Shown here: positions 32,984-35,350 of the stretch, piece by piece
How positions within the stretch are numbered: position 1 is the first letter of the stretch
Layout of the letters: each line of letters starts with the position of its first letter
Source: JAUXFS01 sp050329575
GTDB taxonomy: Bacteria; Pseudomonadota; Alphaproteobacteria; Rhodospirillales; Defluviicoccaceae
Direction: 5' to 3'
NCBI GenBank assembly: GCA_050329575.1
Contig: JBHJOP010000111.1
Location: 1 to 35,350, forward strand
DNA: 35,350 nt
Translations under genes and position numbers: made by a program
Notes under the pieces: model-generated
Seen by the model: the letters and a program-made list of their open reading frames with translations, nothing else
Told to the model about the DNA's origin: nothing
The model's database searches: none

Positions 32984-33012
32984 GCCCGATCGCAACAGGC
33001 CCGATCGCAACA
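32984..33012. repeat. 15-bp tandem duplication upstream of the TPR gene
   Basis: GCCCGATCGCAACA occurs at 32984-32997 and 32999-33012, directly before the ribosome site of the TPR gene. The second copy runs into an out-competed ATG at 33012. Confidence 0.55.
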
Positions 33013-33026
33013 TGGAGGCAACGGAG

Positions 33027-34376
33027 ATGATCAAGGACAGGCAAGGGAACGCGCTGGCAGGCGCCACGCGCGAGGCCGCGGAGCGGTTCGACCGTGCGGT
33101 CGAGGCCTTCAACCTCTATCGGGGCGACCCGGTCGCGCTCGTCGACGAGGCGATCGCCGTCGCCCCCGAGTTCGCCATGGCGCACGTGCTGAAGGCGCAC
33201 CTGCTGGCGGTGGCGACCGAGCCGGAGTTGACGTCGGCGGCGGCGGCGATCGTGGGCCGGCTGGCCACCATGCCGCTCGGCGAGCGGGAGGCGTCCCACG
33301 CGACGGCCCTCGCCCACGTGGTCGCCGGCCGGTGGACGGCGGCGGCGGTGGCGCTCGACCGCCACAACGCCCGCTACCCCCGCGACCTGGTGGCGCTGCA
33401 GTCCGGGCACCTGATGGACTTCTTCCGCGCCAGCGCGCGCAACCTCCGCGACCGCATCGCGCGGGTGCTGCCGCACTGGTCGGCCGACCTGCCGGGCCAT
33501 TCGGTGGTGCTCGGCCTGTACGCCTTCGGGCTGGAGGAGACGGGCGACTACGGCCGCGCCGAGGAGACCGGCCGTCGCGCCCTCGACGGCGAGCCCGGCG
33601 ACTCGTGGGCACACCACGCCGTCGCCCACGTCATGGAGATGCAGGGCCGCGCCGAGGACGGCATCGGCTGGATGATCGCCCGCGAGCCGCACTGGGCCGG
33701 CGACGACAATTCCTTCAAGGTCCACAACTGGTGGCACCGGGCGCTGTTCCATCTCGACCTCGGGCAGGTCGACGAGGTGCTGGCGCTCTACGACGGGCCG
33801 ATCCGCGGGGCGCGCAGCGCCGTGGTGCTCGATCTGATCGACGCCTCGGCGATGCTGTGGCGGTTGCACCTCGGCGGCCACGACGTCGGTGACCGCTGGA
33901 CGGAACTGGCGGCCGCCTGGGATCGCCATGCCGACGGCCGCAGCTATCCGTTCAACGATTGGCATGCGGTGATGGCCTATCTCGGCGCCGGCCGCGACCG
34001 GGACGTGGAGCGGATCCTCGCCGTCTGCCGCGGCGGCGATGGCGGCGAGAGCGAGGCCGCCGACTGGGCGCGGAGCATCGCGCTGCCGCTGATCGAGGGG
34101 TTCGCCGCGTTCTGGCGCGGCGACCACCGGGGTGCCGCCGAGCGGCTGCATCCCGCCCGCCTGATCGCCAACGCCTTCGGCGGCAGCCACGCCCAGCGCG
34201 ACATCATCGACTGGACACTGACCGAGGCGGCGGTGCGGGGCGGTCTCGACGACCTCGCCGCGGCGCTCGCCGCCGAGCGGCTGGCGCTGAAGCCGCACAG
34301 TCCGGTCAACCGCGCCTTCGTCGCGCGGGCCGGCGCCATGGCGGGCGGCGGTCCCGGGCGCCGGGCCGCCCACTGA
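33027..34376 (+). CDS. TTC38-like tetratricopeptide-repeat protein
   Basis: The 449-aa protein resembles the TTC38 family: AVEAFNLYRGDPVALVDEAI, then helical pairs throughout with DSWAHHAVAHVMEMQGR, FKVHNWWHRALFHLD and AMLWRLHLGG. It is probably a cytoplasmic alpha-solenoid; no catalytic motif is seen, and its role is unknown. ATG 33027 is chosen because GGAGG lies eight bases upstream; an in-frame ATG at 33012 has no ribosome site. It is divergent from the AraC regulator, which may control it. Confidence 0.8.
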   Translation: MIKDRQGNALAGATREAAERFDRAVEAFNLYRGDPVALVDEAIAVAPEFAMAHVLKAHLLAVATEPELTSAAAAIVGRLATMPLGEREASHATALAHVVAGRWTAAAVALDRHNARYPRDLVALQSGHLMDFFRASARNLRDRIARVLPHWSADLPGHSVVLGLYAFGLEETGDYGRAEETGRRALDGEPGDSWAHHAVAHVMEMQGRAEDGIGWMIAREPHWAGDDNSFKVHNWWHRALFHLDLGQVDEVLALYDGPIRGARSAVVLDLIDASAMLWRLHLGGHDVGDRWTELAAAWDRHADGRSYPFNDWHAVMAYLGAGRDRDVERILAVCRGGDGGESEAADWARSIALPLIEGFAAFWRGDHRGAAERLHPARLIANAFGGSHAQRDIIDWTLTEAAVRGGLDDLAAALAAERLALKPHSPVNRAFVARAGAMAGGGPGRRAAH

Positions 34377-34542
34377 CTGTTCGCCGGCGGCGGCGCGCCC
34401 CGTGCGTCCGATCACCGGTCCGCCGCGCCGCCGGGAACCGATCCCGGCGGTGCGGAAGGGCTTGGGGGCGCAGGCGGGAGCGCCTATAACGAGGGCGGAC
34501 GCGGGATGGCTGGACGGACCCGCGAAGGGGAAGGGACACGGC

Positions 34543-35350
34543 ATGGACGATCGGTGGTCGGACCGCGACGCCGAGGCGGCGGTCGAACGCTGGGCGCGAG
34601 GCGGGGTCAACCGCGACTTGGCGCTCCGCACCTACACGACCCGGCTGCTCGGCGCCGAGCCGCGACTGGTGATCCACGGCGGCGGCAACACCTCGGTGAA
34701 GACGACGATGACCGAGATCACCGGCGGTCCGGTCGTGGTGCTGTGCGTCAAGGGCTCGGGCTGGGACATGGCGACCATCGAGCCGCCGGGGCTGCCGGCG
34801 GTCCGGCTCGAACCGCTGCTCCGCCTCGCCCGCCTGGAGGCGCTGGGCGACGAGGACATGGTCAACGCGCAGCGCGGCAACCTGCTCGATTCGACGTCCC
34901 CCAACCCGTCGGTGGAGACTTTGCTGCACGCCTTCCTGCCGCACAAGTTCATCGACCACACCCATTCCAACGCGGTGCTGGCGCTGACCGATCAGCCGGA
35001 CGGCGAGGCCCTGTGCCGGGAGGTCTACGGCGACAGCATGGGCTACGTGCCCTACATCATGCCGGGGTTCGCGCTCGCCAAGAAGGCGATGGAGGTGTAC
35101 CGGGCCCGACCCGACGTCGACGGGCTGATCCTGCTCAAGCACGGCATCTTCACCTTCGGGGAGACCGCCGAGCAGGCCTACCGGCGGATGATCGACAAGG
35201 TCGATCTAGCCGAACGGCGCATCGCCGCCGCCGGCCGCGACGGCGCATCGGCCGCCGCGGGACGCGGCCGGGTGGCGCCGACGTCGTTCGCGCCGATCCG
35301 CCTGCCCGGCCGCATCGCGCCGCCGGCGTTGGTGGCGCCGATCCTGCGCG
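34543..35350 (+). CDS. Class II aldolase/adducin-domain protein, probably bifunctional aldolase/dehydrogenase (partial)
   Basis: The first 269 codons are visible; the gene runs off the right edge. The class II aldolase fold is clear: LVIHGGGNTSVK, then VKGSGWDMATIEPPG, SVETLLHAFLPHKFIDHTHSNAVLAL with the HxH zinc ligands, and ILLKHGIFTFGETAEQAY with the third histidine. The long N-terminal aldolase part fits the RhaD/YuxG-type fusion with a C-terminal short-chain dehydrogenase, which would lie beyond the window. AAGGGGAAGGG precedes the ATG. The substrate is probably a sugar phosphate (inference). Confidence 0.85.
   Translation, partial: MDDRWSDRDAEAAVERWARGGVNRDLALRTYTTRLLGAEPRLVIHGGGNTSVKTTMTEITGGPVVVLCVKGSGWDMATIEPPGLPAVRLEPLLRLARLEALGDEDMVNAQRGNLLDSTSPNPSVETLLHAFLPHKFIDHTHSNAVLALTDQPDGEALCREVYGDSMGYVPYIMPGFALAKKAMEVYRARPDVDGLILLKHGIFTFGETAEQAYRRMIDKVDLAERRIAAAGRDGASAAAGRGRVAPTSFAPIRLPGRIAPPALVAPILR

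Noticed and set aside
1..35350. CRISPR arrays, rRNA, tRNA genes and complete insertion sequences
   Set aside because: I looked for regularly spaced identical repeats, cloverleaf sequences and transposase motifs and found none; the only phased repeats are the short words in the two intergenic elements.

Overview
The window is very GC-rich apart from a few islands. Gene content (cysE and iscR heading a complete isc operon, a zinc-finger HscB, ygiBC, 2-oxoacid:ferredoxin oxidoreductases, MipA/OmpV-like protein, L,D-transpeptidase) suggests a Gram-negative alphaproteobacterium, probably Rhodospirillales-like. That placement is inferred from gene types and composition; no rRNA is present.

Layout. 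(1) 137-9901, minus strand: a sulfur and iron-sulfur block, in transcription order cysE, iscR, a second cysteine desulfurase, iscS, iscU, iscA, hscB, hscA, fdx, iscX, tenA, mnmA. A good sigma70-type promoter overlapped by an IscR-type palindrome lies ahead of cysE at 10022-10054. The block runs from cysteine supply through persulfide generation, scaffold and chaperones to a consumer (tRNA 2-thiolation). (2) 10155-12141, plus: an alpha/beta hydrolase, a small putative lipoprotein and a beta-barrel protein. (3) 12142-16834: an accessory island. It holds a gene-free stretch with an unusual repeated element, an AT-rich gene fusing two nucleoside-deoxyribosyltransferase/TIR-like domains to an Sll1717-type P-loop ATPase (a candidate defence gene), and a decayed toxin-antitoxin cluster. 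In that cluster brnT is split by a 264-bp MITE and a downstream antitoxin gene is frameshifted. (4) 17116-21059, plus: a GH57 glycoside hydrolase, then a ygiB-ygiC pair. (5) 21157-21794: a 52-codon ORF with a strong promoter, divergent from an XRE regulator. (6) 21724-27020, minus: a tightly coupled five-gene ferredoxin oxidoreductase operon (iorA, iorB fused to a ferredoxin, korA, korB, korC). (7) 27216-28699, plus: two overlapping genes of unknown function, followed by the second copy of the repeated element. (8) 29195-32848, minus: L,D-transpeptidase, DNA photolyase and an AraC regulator; then on plus a TPR protein and the start of a class II aldolase-type gene that runs off the window.

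The most unusual signal is the pair of intergenic elements at 12264-12676 and 28759-29157. They share a 56-bp hairpin motif (45 of 56 positions identical, with a compensatory change in the inner stem). Beside it are five short words at exactly the same relative spacing (10, 10, 57, 10), but the word differs between copies: TACAC-type in one, TCGTC in the other. Both also carry an A-rich palindrome and a promoter-like pair with a 17-bp spacer at the far end. This looks like a repeated regulatory, RNA or mobile element that I cannot name.
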